Of a stretch of 64,000 nt of DNA, positions 45,421-53,691 are shown in pieces. Made by a program: the position numbers and the translations under genes. The stretch's first letter is position 1. Each line of letters opens with the position of its first letter. The notes under the pieces were generated by a model. The model was not told the DNA's origin, did no database searches, and saw nothing but the letters and a program-made list of their open reading frames with translations. The stretch is from Actinomycetes bacterium. Its GTDB lineage: Bacteria > Actinomycetota > Actinomycetes > Propionibacteriales > Propionibacteriaceae. The DNA lies in contig JAEWOI010000017.1 in the NCBI GenBank assembly GCA_023460935.1, positions 19,042-83,041 on the forward strand, given 5' to 3'.

Positions 45421-47714
45421 AGCAGGCTCCACGGTCGCAGGGAGTTGGCCAGGTCCACGTACCCGGCCCGGGTGGCCGGGTCGTCGCTGAGGCGGGCCAG
45501 CTCGAGGTAGGTGCCCACCAGCTGGTCGCGGATCATGGCAGCGGTCATCGGCTGGCCGGCGAGGTTCAGCGGGCCGCGACCGGCCATCGCCATCGCCCTG
45601 CCGAACAGCAGCGCCCGGTACTGGGCCTGGGTCTGGGGGTCGAGCCGCGCCGCGGCGATCGCACCGAACGCCTCGGTCATCCCGTCCGCGTCCGTGGCCA
45701 GCCGCACCAGGTGGCGCGCCTTCAGCCGCTGCGACTCCGGGTAGCCGCGGGAGGTGCTCGGCACCAGTTCCAGGGCCGCGAGCGACCCGGCCAGGTCGTC
45801 GCGGGCCGCGCGCACCCTGGCCAGCCCGAAGGCTGCCGGGGTCACGTAGGCGGCGTCGGTGGCGGCGCAGATCCGGTACAGGTTCTCGGCGATGTCCAGC
45901 TCGCCGCCCAGTTCGCAGGCCAGGCCGAGGGCGAGCTTCGGGGCGAGTTCGCCGGGCAGCTGGCCGTAGACAGCGTTGAACGAGCTCTGGGCCGTCGCGT
46001 AGTCCTGCGCGCGCAGCGCGCCGAGCCCAGCCAGCCACACCGCCCGCCACTCCCACGGGTCGTTGGCCAGCAGCTTCCGCACGCACTCGTCCAGCAGCCT
46101 GGGGTTGTCGGCTGCGAGTGCTGCCTCCCCGCGCGCCAGCAGCACGCCGGCCGACATCGCCGGTGGCGCCGAAAGCGCAGCCAGTTGCTGGATCGGGTCC
46201 TCCACGCTGATCCGGGCCAGCCAGCCGGCCTGGGGGTCGGAGGTGTCTGGCCGGAGCCTCGGCAACTGCCCCAGCGTGTACCGCTCCGAAGCGCCGGTCG
46301 GCGGCTCGAACAGCGCCGAGGCCGTGGCCGTGCTGCCGACTGCGGGAGAGGTGGCAGCCACGACCTCGCGCAGCACGCCGAGCATCTGGAGGCGGAGCTC
46401 CTCCGCCGAGGTGAACCGGTCGTTGGGGTCGGCGGCGCAACACTTCAGCAGCAGCCGGTACAGCGAGTCGTGCGCTGCGAAGGCCGGCAGTTCCTCGGCT
46501 GGCGGGATGCGGTACTCGTAGTCGCGCTGGTAGCCAGGGACTTCGGCGCAGAGCACCATCAGGGTGCGCCCTACCGTGAAGATGTCGGAGGCGACGGACG
46601 GGCCGAGCGTCGCGACCTCCGGCGCCTGGAAGCCGACCGTGCCGTAGATGGCCGAGTCCTCGTCGCCGGCGTGGCGGACGCCGCCGAGGTCGATCAGCTT
46701 CAGCGAGTCACCCACCTGGATCACGTTGTCGGGCTTGAAGTCGCAGTACAGCAGGCCCAGCTCGTGCAGGTAGCCCAGCGCCGGCAGGATCTCGATCAGG
46801 AACGCCAGGGCCTGGTCGACCGGGAGCGGATCGGCCTCGCCGTGGTTCGCCGTCATCCGCTGCTTCAGAAGCTGCTTCAGCGAGCGCCCGCCGACGTACT
46901 CCATCACGATGTAGCCGGCGTCATCGTGGGTGACGAAGTTGTAGATCTCCACGATCAGGGGGTGCTCCACCCTGGCCAGGAAGCGCTGCTCCCCGATGGT
47001 GGCGGCCAGCGCGTCGGCGTCACCGGTGTTGAGCAGTCCCTTCAGCACCACCCACCGGCCCGAGACGTTGCGGTCCTTCGCGAGATAGATCCAGCCCATG
47101 CCGCCGTGGGCGAGGGCTCCGACCACCTCGTACTGGCCGGCGACCAGCTCGCCTGGCTGCAACTTCACCGTGAACGAGTACGGCGCCCCACAGGACGGGC
47201 AGAAGCCCTCCGATCGCGACGCCACGTGCTCGGCCCCCTGGCCCACCTTCGCCCCGCAGCGGGCGCACACCCGGGCGTCGAGGGGCACCTCGGCGTTGGC
47301 GAGCACGGCCCTGGCCGGGTCGATCGCCGGTGCCGGCGGCACCCGGGTGAGCCCGGCGCCGATCCGGCCGGTGCTCAGCCGCTCGCCGCTGGCGTGGCGC
47401 TTCGGCCGGCCGCCGAAGGACGTGGCGCGCGCGGAACCCAGCGCGGTGGAGCCCAGGTGCACCGACGTCCTGGTGCGGGTGGTGGGGCTCGCGGCCGGCG
47501 GCGCCTCCGGCACGTCCGGGGAGCCGCACACGTCGCAGTAGCCGTCGACGATGCTGCCCGGGCAGCCGGGCTGGCGGCAGCGTCCGGTCGCCCGGGTGGC
47601 GGGTCGGCTGCCCTCCCGTGCCCGGCCCGCGGGCATGCTCTGGCCGGGCATCCCGCACACGTCGCAGTAGCCGTCCACGATCGTCCCGGTGCAGCCGGGC
47701 TGGCGGCACTTCAC
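45417..47714 (-). CDS. pknG: Serine/threonine protein kinase PknG
   Basis: A 765-residue PknG. The order is two added zinc ribbons (C3/C8/C17/C20 and C46/C51/C60/C63), a linker, the rubredoxin-like domain (C150/C153/C172/C175, same spacing as mycobacterial PknG), the kinase domain (about 195-450) and a TPR region to the end. Catalytic residues are K225 and D325 (YCDFKPDN; this kinase lacks the usual HRD), and the activation segment has IYGTVGFQAPE. PknG phosphorylates FHA regulators that control 2-oxoglutarate and glutamate flux. The tandem ribbons at the N-terminus are not in the mycobacterial enzyme. Its start overlaps the upstream gene by 4 bases. Confidence 0.95.
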   Translation of the reverse strand: MKCRQPGCTGTIVDGYCDVCGMPGQSMPAGRAREGSRPATRATGRCRQPGCPGSIVDGYCDVCGSPDVPEAPPAASPTTRTRTSVHLGSTALGSARATSFGGRPKRHASGERLSTGRIGAGLTRVPPAPAIDPARAVLANAEVPLDARVCARCGAKVGQGAEHVASRSEGFCPSCGAPYSFTVKLQPGELVAGQYEVVGALAHGGMGWIYLAKDRNVSGRWVVLKGLLNTGDADALAATIGEQRFLARVEHPLIVEIYNFVTHDDAGYIVMEYVGGRSLKQLLKQRMTANHGEADPLPVDQALAFLIEILPALGYLHELGLLYCDFKPDNVIQVGDSLKLIDLGGVRHAGDEDSAIYGTVGFQAPEVATLGPSVASDIFTVGRTLMVLCAEVPGYQRDYEYRIPPAEELPAFAAHDSLYRLLLKCCAADPNDRFTSAEELRLQMLGVLREVVAATSPAVGSTATASALFEPPTGASERYTLGQLPRLRPDTSDPQAGWLARISVEDPIQQLAALSAPPAMSAGVLLARGEAALAADNPRLLDECVRKLLANDPWEWRAVWLAGLGALRAQDYATAQSSFNAVYGQLPGELAPKLALGLACELGGELDIAENLYRICAATDAAYVTPAAFGLARVRAARDDLAGSLAALELVPSTSRGYPESQRLKARHLVRLATDADGMTEAFGAIAAARLDPQTQAQYRALLFGRAMAMAGRGPLNLAGQPMTAAMIRDQLVGTYLELARLSDDPATRAGYVDLANSLRPWSLL

Positions 47715-48838
47715 CTGGCGTCCCGGTTCAGGTAGTCGAGCTGGGTGCTGTAGGCGGCGATCAGCTGCTGCACCACCGGCACCACCACCGGCTGGTCGGC
47801 CAGCCGCCTGGCGAGCAACCTGCCCAGTTCACCAAGCAACCCGTCACCCCCGTGGCCCTGGCCCGCGGCCTTGGTCTGCAGCGCAGCGACCACGGCCTGC
47901 GCCGCGTCCCGGTCCTGCAGGGCTGCGGTCAGGCCGGCCTGCGCCTGGGCGAGCTGGGCGTCGAGCCTGGCCAGGCCCTCGACGTAACCCATCAGCGCGG
48001 TCCGGGTGTTGGGCAGCGGCCCCAGGGCCGCGACGCTGGGCAGCGCGCCGACCGGCGCCGGCCAGACCGCTGCCGCCACCTGGCCGGCCAGCGTGCGGAC
48101 GGCCTGCTCACGAGCGGTCACCTCGGCCAGGTGCTCCCTCGCCCTGGTCAGCAGGTCCCGGGCCTCCCTGCGCTGCGCCGCCCCGACGATCAGGTCCCGC
48201 TCCAGGCGGGCGGCCTCGATCTCCAGGCTGCCCAACAGCCCTGCGATGTCGCCGCCGCGGGTGCGCTTCTGGGCCAGGTCCTCGGTACGGGCGGCCAGCT
48301 GGCCGAGTTTCGCCCGCGAGGCCGGCGCCAGCGCCGGCGGCTCGAGGTTCACCTGGTCGCGGATCCTCTCCAGCTGCGCGCGCAGGTCCCGCAGCCGGAT
48401 CTGCTGCTGCTCGGCGTTGGGGTCGGTGTTCAGCCGGGTGCGCAGCTGGGCCACCAGCGCGTCGCACAAGCGGCCGGCCTCGGGCAGGGAGACCGACATC
48501 GACTGCAGCTGCGCTAGCTCTGCCCCGGTGGTGTCCAGCCGTCCCCAGATCAGCGCGGTCAGCCGTTCCAGCTCCTGCTGCCCGACGCGGCCGGAGTCCC
48601 AGGTGGCCAGCAGCAGGTTCTGCCGGGTCTTGGCCGCCTGCCACAGCGCGAGCGCCAGCGCCATGTCGCCGGTGAGCTCACGCTGGCGGCCGGTGCTCAG
48701 GATCTGCTCGTCCAGCGAGTCGAGCTCGGCCCGGCGCTCGGCCAGCCAGCGGTCCAGCCGGCCGAGGTAGTCCAGCAGTTCAGCGGGCCGCGCGGGCGTG
48801 CCGAGCTGGCCGGGGGCCGTGGGGGAGACAGCGGTCAT
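47711..48838 (-). CDS. Coiled-coil protein of unknown function
   Basis: A 375-residue, mostly helical cytosolic protein. Long stretches have heptad-like spacing of leucines and alanines, for example LLDYLGRLDRWLAERRAELDSLDEQIL (about 22-46) and the segment around EARDLLTRAREHLAEVTARE. No signal, TM helix or catalytic motif is visible and I do not recognise a family. Its place between the GlnX-like membrane gene and pknG, with 4-base overlaps at both ends, makes a scaffold or adaptor role the simplest reading. Confidence 0.75.
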   Translation of the reverse strand: MTAVSPTAPGQLGTPARPAELLDYLGRLDRWLAERRAELDSLDEQILSTGRQRELTGDMALALALWQAAKTRQNLLLATWDSGRVGQQELERLTALIWGRLDTTGAELAQLQSMSVSLPEAGRLCDALVAQLRTRLNTDPNAEQQQIRLRDLRAQLERIRDQVNLEPPALAPASRAKLGQLAARTEDLAQKRTRGGDIAGLLGSLEIEAARLERDLIVGAAQRREARDLLTRAREHLAEVTAREQAVRTLAGQVAAAVWPAPVGALPSVAALGPLPNTRTALMGYVEGLARLDAQLAQAQAGLTAALQDRDAAQAVVAALQTKAAGQGHGGDGLLGELGRLLARRLADQPVVVPVVQQLIAAYSTQLDYLNRDAR

Positions 48839-50097
48839 CGGTACTCCTTCAGCCGCTGGGCCAGGCCGAAGGCTGCCAGCACGGCTCCGCCGAGGGCCAC
48901 CAGCTCAGCGACAGCGAGGTGTCCCAGCAGGCCGTCGTAGGTGCTGGCGGGTGCCTCGGCCGCCACCCGGACGTGCGCCTGGGAGGTCTCGGTCGCGATC
49001 TGGGCGAAGCGGGCAGCGGTCCGGGCCAGCGAGCGGTCGGCGGTCTCCGTGGCGAGCGCGCCCGCGCCTGCCCAGTCGGCCTTGGCCAGCAGCCCAGTGA
49101 CCCGGTTGCCGGCGTCGCGGTAGGGCTTGAGCCGGGGGACGGCTGGGTCGGCGTCCACGGCCAGGGCAGCGGTCTCGAGCGCTGCATCGTTCGCAGCCTG
49201 CTGCGCCGGGCCCCACTGCCGCAGCAGCGCCGCGCGGGTGAGCAGTCGTTCGGACGTGCGCACGGCCGTGGCCCCGTCGGAGAGCGCTGCGACGCTGCTC
49301 AGGGCCTCGGTGCGGCTGCGGCTACCGGCTTCGGCAGCTGCCTGCTGCGCGGCCAGCGTCACGCCGCCAACGGCCAGCGCTGCCACCAGCGCCCCGGCGA
49401 GACCGAGGTTGACCGCCCGGTGGCTGCGCCGGGCGACGAGCCAGCTGATCCAGGCGAGGGCCACCGCCACGACCACCGCGAGGGTCGGCACGATCCAGCC
49501 GACCGTGCCGGCGTAGTCGCCGGTGGCCTCTGCGCGCAGCGCGTCCTGCAGCCCGTCCACCCCGGGCAGCAGGCGGCCGTCGAGTACCTCTGCTGCCGCC
49601 GTGAGCGCGGCGGTGCGGTTCGCTCCCTCTGCTGCCGAGGCTGCCCGCAGCTGCTGGCCGTAGCTCACCAGGGTCGCCGACACCTCGGCCAGGGCCGGTG
49701 CGTCAGCGGTCCGGGTGGCCGCGGCCCGCACCAGCAGGCCGGCAGCCTCCGCCAGCCGGTCGTCCGCAGCCTTTGCTGCGGCGGCGCCGGCGGGCGTCCC
49801 CGCGCCCAGCAGGGCGCGGGCGGTGAGGGTGTCCGCCTCGATCGCCAGGGCCTTCACCGCGCCGAGCCGGTCGTACTGCTCGGTGATCGCCGGCGCACCT
49901 GCCAGGTCGGCACGGAGCCCGGAGACCACCAGGGCCGCAGCCACTGCCAGCAGCAGCAGGGCCAGCGCCGCTCCCGCCTGGAGGCGGCGGTAGAGCCCGG
50001 GCGTGCGGCTCGGCGGCGGCGGGGTGAACTCCGCAGCCGGGGCGACGGACGGACCCGCGGCGACCAGCGGCGCCGCAACTGGTGCGTTCTGGGTCAC
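48835..50097 (-). CDS. Four-TM membrane sensor, GlnX-like
   Basis: A 420-residue membrane protein with four predicted TM helices: about 33-55, 205-226, 236-258 and 395-415. Two helical extracytoplasmic domains (about 60-200 and 260-390) lie between them. This is the layout of mycobacterial GlnX (Rv0412c), which passes an amino-acid signal from the lipoprotein GlnH to PknG. Sequence identity to GlnX cannot be measured here, so the assignment rests on topology, length and the pknG gene two positions away. No GlnH-type gene is in this operon; the nearest glutamate-binding lipoprotein is at 16634-17473. Confidence 0.65.
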   Translation of the reverse strand: MTQNAPVAAPLVAAGPSVAPAAEFTPPPPSRTPGLYRRLQAGAALALLLLAVAAALVVSGLRADLAGAPAITEQYDRLGAVKALAIEADTLTARALLGAGTPAGAAAAKAADDRLAEAAGLLVRAAATRTADAPALAEVSATLVSYGQQLRAASAAEGANRTAALTAAAEVLDGRLLPGVDGLQDALRAEATGDYAGTVGWIVPTLAVVVAVALAWISWLVARRSHRAVNLGLAGALVAALAVGGVTLAAQQAAAEAGSRSRTEALSSVAALSDGATAVRTSERLLTRAALLRQWGPAQQAANDAALETAALAVDADPAVPRLKPYRDAGNRVTGLLAKADWAGAGALATETADRSLARTAARFAQIATETSQAHVRVAAEAPASTYDGLLGHLAVAELVALGGAVLAAFGLAQRLKEYR

Positions 50098-51725
50098 GAG
50101 CGCTCCGCCGGCGGCTCGGGGAACTCCACCGGTGCGACCGGGCCGGAGTCGTCCGGCGGGACCAGCCGCCCACCCGGCTCGCCGCCGGCCTGGAGCGGGG
50201 CGTGCGCGGGCTCCACCAGGTCGTCCGGCACCAGCGTGCGCAACTGCTCAAGGGTCGGCTCGGTCTCCTCCCGGAGCCGCCAGGCGTGGCGGCCGATCGC
50301 TGCCTCGAGCAGGTTGCGGGCGAAGCGTCCGTTGCCGAAGTTCTCGTCGCGGACCTGCTGCGCCAGCTGGCTGCTGAACTCATCCAGCGTGCCCTCCCCG
50401 AGGTCGAAGTCGGCCTTCGCCGCCATCTGGGTGAAGATCTGGCGCAGTTCCTCGTCGGTGTAGTCGTCGAAGGTGATCGTGGTGCGGAAGCGGCTGGCGA
50501 GGCCGGGGTTGTTGGAGATGAAGACCTCCATCGGCACCGGATAGCCGGCGACGATCACCACGAGGTCATCGCGGTGGTCCTCCATCTCCTTCACCAGGGT
50601 GTTGATGGCCTCCTCGCCGTACTGGTCGCCGTTGAGCGAGTAGGCCTCGTCGATGAACAGCACGCCGCCGTAGGCCTTCTGCGCGATCTCCGCGGTCTTG
50701 ATCGCGGTCTGGCCGAGGTAGCCGGCCACCAGCTCCGAGCGGTCGACCTCGACCAGTTGGCCCTTGCTGAGCAGCCCGATCGCCTTGTAGATGCCGGCGA
50801 CCAGCCGGGCGACGGTGGTCTTGCCCGTGCCCGGGTTGCCGGTGAAGATCAGGTGCCTGGTGATCGTCGGGCTCTTCAGCCCGGCCTTGGTGCGCAGTGC
50901 GTCGACGCGCAGGATCGCGGTCTGCCGCCGGATCTCGGTCTTCACCCGGGCCAGGCCGATCAGCTCGTCGAGTTCGGCCAGCCACTCCTCGACCGTCTTC
51001 TCGGGTTCCTCCGGCTCTTCGGGCTCCGGCTCTGCCGGGGTTTCCGGTGCCGCCTGGACGGGTTGCGCGGGCACCCCGGCGGGACCGGTGCCCGCCGGCG
51101 TGTCCCGGGCGACGCCCGGGGTCGGGAACGGCACGCCGCCGAGGCCCGGGAACGCGCCGGGGGAGTGCGCGTCGAGCCGGCTCACGTCCAGCAGGCCGTC
51201 CTGGGCGGCCGAGAGCCGTGACAGCACGTCGGTGAGGATGGCCGGGGCCTGCCGGACGAACTCGCGCTGCGCGAGGTCGTCGGGGCTGCCCGGCGCCGGC
51301 ACCCCGGGAGTGGGCAGGCCCGTGGGCGCAGGGTGGCTGCCGGGCAGCTGGGCGGCGGCGGCGAGGCTGGCCGCCCCCAGTGCAGCCGGCCCGGCCTGGC
51401 CGAGCTGGGCGGCGGCGTGGCAGACCTGGCCGAGGGCCTTGGCGTAGCCGGCGGCCGCCCGGCCGGGAGCGGCGGCAGCCTGGCTCGCGAGGGGGGTGGG
51501 TGAGCGGCGGAACCGGCGCCCGCGCACCGCGGCGTCCATGAACGCCTCGGCGGAGGTGGGCAGGCCGACCTCCCGGCACCAGTCGACGAACGCGCCGCGG
51601 TTCGACTCGGCCACGGCGGCGGAGAGCACCAGGCCCTCGTCCCGGGCTGCTGCCGGATCGAGGCCTGCGGCGGAGGCTGCGCGACCCAGCGCTTCGAGCG
51701 CTGTCGCCAGGGCGGGGGCGGTCAT
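50094..51725 (-). CDS. AAA+ ATPase of the CbxX/CfqX (EccA-like) group
   Basis: A 543-residue ATPase. A helical, alanine-rich N-terminal region (about 1-230) may be TPR-like. The AAA+ module follows at about 255-480 with Walker A GNPGTGKTT (K302), Walker B VLFIDEAYSL, a pore-type segment NGDQYGEEAINTL, and sensor/arginine-finger region LASRFRTTITF. The family includes the Rubisco activase CbbX and the type VII secretion ATPase EccA; none of their partners is near. It may pair with the VWA protein of the same operon, a common AAA/VWA partnership. It overlaps its neighbours by 4 bases at both ends. Confidence 0.9.
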   Translation of the reverse strand: MTAPALATALEALGRAASAAGLDPAAARDEGLVLSAAVAESNRGAFVDWCREVGLPTSAEAFMDAAVRGRRFRRSPTPLASQAAAAPGRAAAGYAKALGQVCHAAAQLGQAGPAALGAASLAAAAQLPGSHPAPTGLPTPGVPAPGSPDDLAQREFVRQAPAILTDVLSRLSAAQDGLLDVSRLDAHSPGAFPGLGGVPFPTPGVARDTPAGTGPAGVPAQPVQAAPETPAEPEPEEPEEPEKTVEEWLAELDELIGLARVKTEIRRQTAILRVDALRTKAGLKSPTITRHLIFTGNPGTGKTTVARLVAGIYKAIGLLSKGQLVEVDRSELVAGYLGQTAIKTAEIAQKAYGGVLFIDEAYSLNGDQYGEEAINTLVKEMEDHRDDLVVIVAGYPVPMEVFISNNPGLASRFRTTITFDDYTDEELRQIFTQMAAKADFDLGEGTLDEFSSQLAQQVRDENFGNGRFARNLLEAAIGRHAWRLREETEPTLEQLRTLVPDDLVEPAHAPLQAGGEPGGRLVPPDDSGPVAPVEFPEPPAERS

Positions 51726-52231
51726 GGCTGTCCCAGGTTGAGTTCTGGCGCCTGGGCGTGGCCGAAGCGCTCCTTGAGGAAGCGGCCGTGGCTGACCAGG
51801 GCGGCGGCGTCGGTGGCGTTGGCAGCGTCGTAGATGGCGTCCATCGTCACCGCCAGCAGGTCGAGCTGGTCGACGAGCAGCAGCAGCGAAGTCTTGCCCC
51901 CGTCCACCGGACGGGAGTCGGCCCAGTCCCGCGGCAGCCGCAGGTAGGCGCTGATCGCCTCCGGCAGGTAGTCGGTGGCGGTGGCGACGACGGAGTAGGA
52001 GTCGTAGCTGCCCAGGCCCAGCAGTTCCAGCCGGGGCAGGGTCTTGCGCACGGTCGCGGTCACCCGTTGGGCGCGGGACCTGACGACGGCCGGCACCGCC
52101 GGGTCGGCGACCAGCCGCTCGACCCCGGCCAGCGATGCGGCGATGTCGTCCGCCGTCGGGGCGGTGGCCACCGCCTCGGCCGGCTCTGGCTGCGGGGCGT
52201 CCCGCCCGAGCAGCCGGTCCCAGAAACCCAT
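51722..52231 (-). CDS. Small protein next to TelA, XpaC-like
   Basis: A 169-residue cytosolic protein, opening MGFWDRLLGR. The middle has a stretch of helix and loop (VRSRAQRVTATVRKTLPRLELLGLGSYDSYSV, then TATDYLPEAISAYLRLP), and the end a helical LLLLVDQLDLLAVTMDAIYDA. In Bacillus and many actinobacteria, telA-type genes sit beside xpaC, and the LPEAxxxYLRLP pattern recalls XpaC. The resemblance is by eye and distant. It lies 7 bases after the TelA stop and overlaps the AAA+ gene by 4 bases, so it belongs to the same operon. Confidence 0.6.
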   Translation of the reverse strand: MGFWDRLLGRDAPQPEPAEAVATAPTADDIAASLAGVERLVADPAVPAVVRSRAQRVTATVRKTLPRLELLGLGSYDSYSVVATATDYLPEAISAYLRLPRDWADSRPVDGGKTSLLLLVDQLDLLAVTMDAIYDAANATDAAALVSHGRFLKERFGHAQAPELNLGQP

Positions 52232-52238
52232 GCGCTTC

Positions 52239-53465
52239 CTAGCGGTCGATCGTGATGGCGGGAAGGGCTGCGGCGCGGCTGTCCTGCTGGGCCACGCGGT
52301 CGAGGTAGGCCCGGCTCTTGGCCACCTCGGTCTCCAGGGTGCCGATGGTCGCGGCCATGGTGTCCAGCGCCTTCAGCTTGAACTGGTCGATCGAGTCCAT
52401 CGTGGAGTAGATGTTGGCGAACGCTGCCTGGAGCTGCTCGATGCCGATCGTCGAGGACGCTGCCTGCTCCTGGATCTGCGCCGAGTTCTCCTTCAACATC
52501 TCCGAGGTGCGCTGGATCATCTGCGAGGTGGTGGTGTTCAGCGCGGTGATCTGGTCGAGCACGAGCTTCTGGTTGCCGAGCGCCTGGGCGACGATCACCG
52601 CCGTCCGCAGCGCGGAGACGGTGGTGGTGGAGGCGCGGTCGACGCCCTTGATCAGCTCGACGTTGTTCTTGATGATGATGTCGATCGCGAGGTAGCTCTG
52701 GATCGACACAGCGAGCTGGGTGAGCAGGTCCTGGTGCTTCTGCCGCACGTAGAACAACACGTCCTGGTTGAGCGCCTTCGCCTTCTCCGGCTGGCTCAGC
52801 TCGAGTTCCGCGATCTGCGCCGACAGCTTCGCGTCCAGCCGCTCGGCGATGTAGACGTACTGGTTGAGCCGGCCCATCACCGTCCAGAGGTTCTGCTTCT
52901 CCATGTTGAGCGCGACGTTGTCCTTGGTGAGCTCGTCCTGCCCGGAGCGCAGCGCGTGCAGGATGCCGTTGAGGTGGTCCTGGGAGCTCTGGTACTTGCG
53001 GAAGTAGTCGGTGACCTGGCGGCCGAAGCCGATCTTGGAGAAGAAGCCCTTGCTGCCCTTGGCCTGCGCCGGGTCCAGGTCCTCCACCGTGCGGCGCAGC
53101 TCGAGCAGGGTCTTGCCGACCTTCGAGGTCTCGGCGAGGCCGCCGGACTCGATCGCCCGGACGGGCGTCTGCAGCAACCGGTTCGAGGTTTCGGCCGCCT
53201 TGCGGATGTCGGCGTCGCCCATGCTGCGCACCGCATCGGCCTGGGCGGAGAAGGTGGGCGAGTTCTGCTCGGCCGTGCCCAGCGCGGTGAGGAAGTCGTT
53301 CACCTTCGCGTCGAGCACCGGCACCTGCGCCGCCTCCACCTGCGGCGCCATCGCGGGCGCCTGGGTGGCCGTCACGACGGCCGGCGCTGCCGGCGGGTTG
53401 AGGTTCAGCATGTCGGGCGGCGCCAGCTGGACGGCCTGGGCGGACGGCTGCGCGGGTGTGCTCAT
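52239..53465 (-). CDS. Toxic anion resistance protein TelA
   Basis: A 408-residue TelA family protein. It is almost wholly helical after a disordered proline/alanine-rich start of about 60 residues. Family landmarks are the mid-section NMEKQNLWTVMGRLNQYVYIAERLD and the C-terminal VLFYVRQKHQDLLTQLAVSIQSYLAIDIIIKNNVELIKGVDRAS stretch. TelA is linked to tellurite tolerance and to cell-envelope or antimicrobial stress in other bacteria, but its biochemistry is unknown. The ATG at 53465 has GAGAGG upstream. It is the first gene of the nine-gene operon and divergent from adnA. Confidence 0.9.
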   Translation of the reverse strand: MSTPAQPSAQAVQLAPPDMLNLNPPAAPAVVTATQAPAMAPQVEAAQVPVLDAKVNDFLTALGTAEQNSPTFSAQADAVRSMGDADIRKAAETSNRLLQTPVRAIESGGLAETSKVGKTLLELRRTVEDLDPAQAKGSKGFFSKIGFGRQVTDYFRKYQSSQDHLNGILHALRSGQDELTKDNVALNMEKQNLWTVMGRLNQYVYIAERLDAKLSAQIAELELSQPEKAKALNQDVLFYVRQKHQDLLTQLAVSIQSYLAIDIIIKNNVELIKGVDRASTTTVSALRTAVIVAQALGNQKLVLDQITALNTTTSQMIQRTSEMLKENSAQIQEQAASSTIGIEQLQAAFANIYSTMDSIDQFKLKALDTMAATIGTLETEVAKSRAYLDRVAQQDSRAAALPAITIDR

Positions 53466-53499
53466 ACCTGTGACCTCTCGGTTCTGTGCGATGCCGTCC

Positions 53500-53505
53500 A
53501 ATCTA
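53500..53505 (-). promoter_or_regulatory. Candidate -10 of the telA-pknG operon
   Basis: TAGATT on the minus strand is a good -10 match, about 35 bases upstream of the telA start. TTCAAC, 15 bases further upstream (a short spacer), is a weak -35. The remainder of the 226-base divergent region to adnA is GC-rich with no other clear signal. Confidence 0.4.
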
Positions 53506-53691
53506 GCGGCCCGCACCCCCGTTGAACCCTGCTGCGACCCACTGCCTGCAGGCTTCCGGGAGCAGCCGGGGGCAACCCTGAACCGGCGGCGTCCCCGCCG
53601 GGGGCACTTCAGCCTCCGGCGCGGTCGCCGGGGAGGGAGCAGAACCGGACGGCGGGTGGGCGCTGTGGGTGGCAGGTGCTTCCATGTAGGG

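Noticed and set aside
53011..53691. An N-terminal extension of AdnA of about 227 codons
   Set aside because: It is antisense to telA, whose family is certain, and its translation resembles nothing. The helicase domain begins just after the GTG at 53692.
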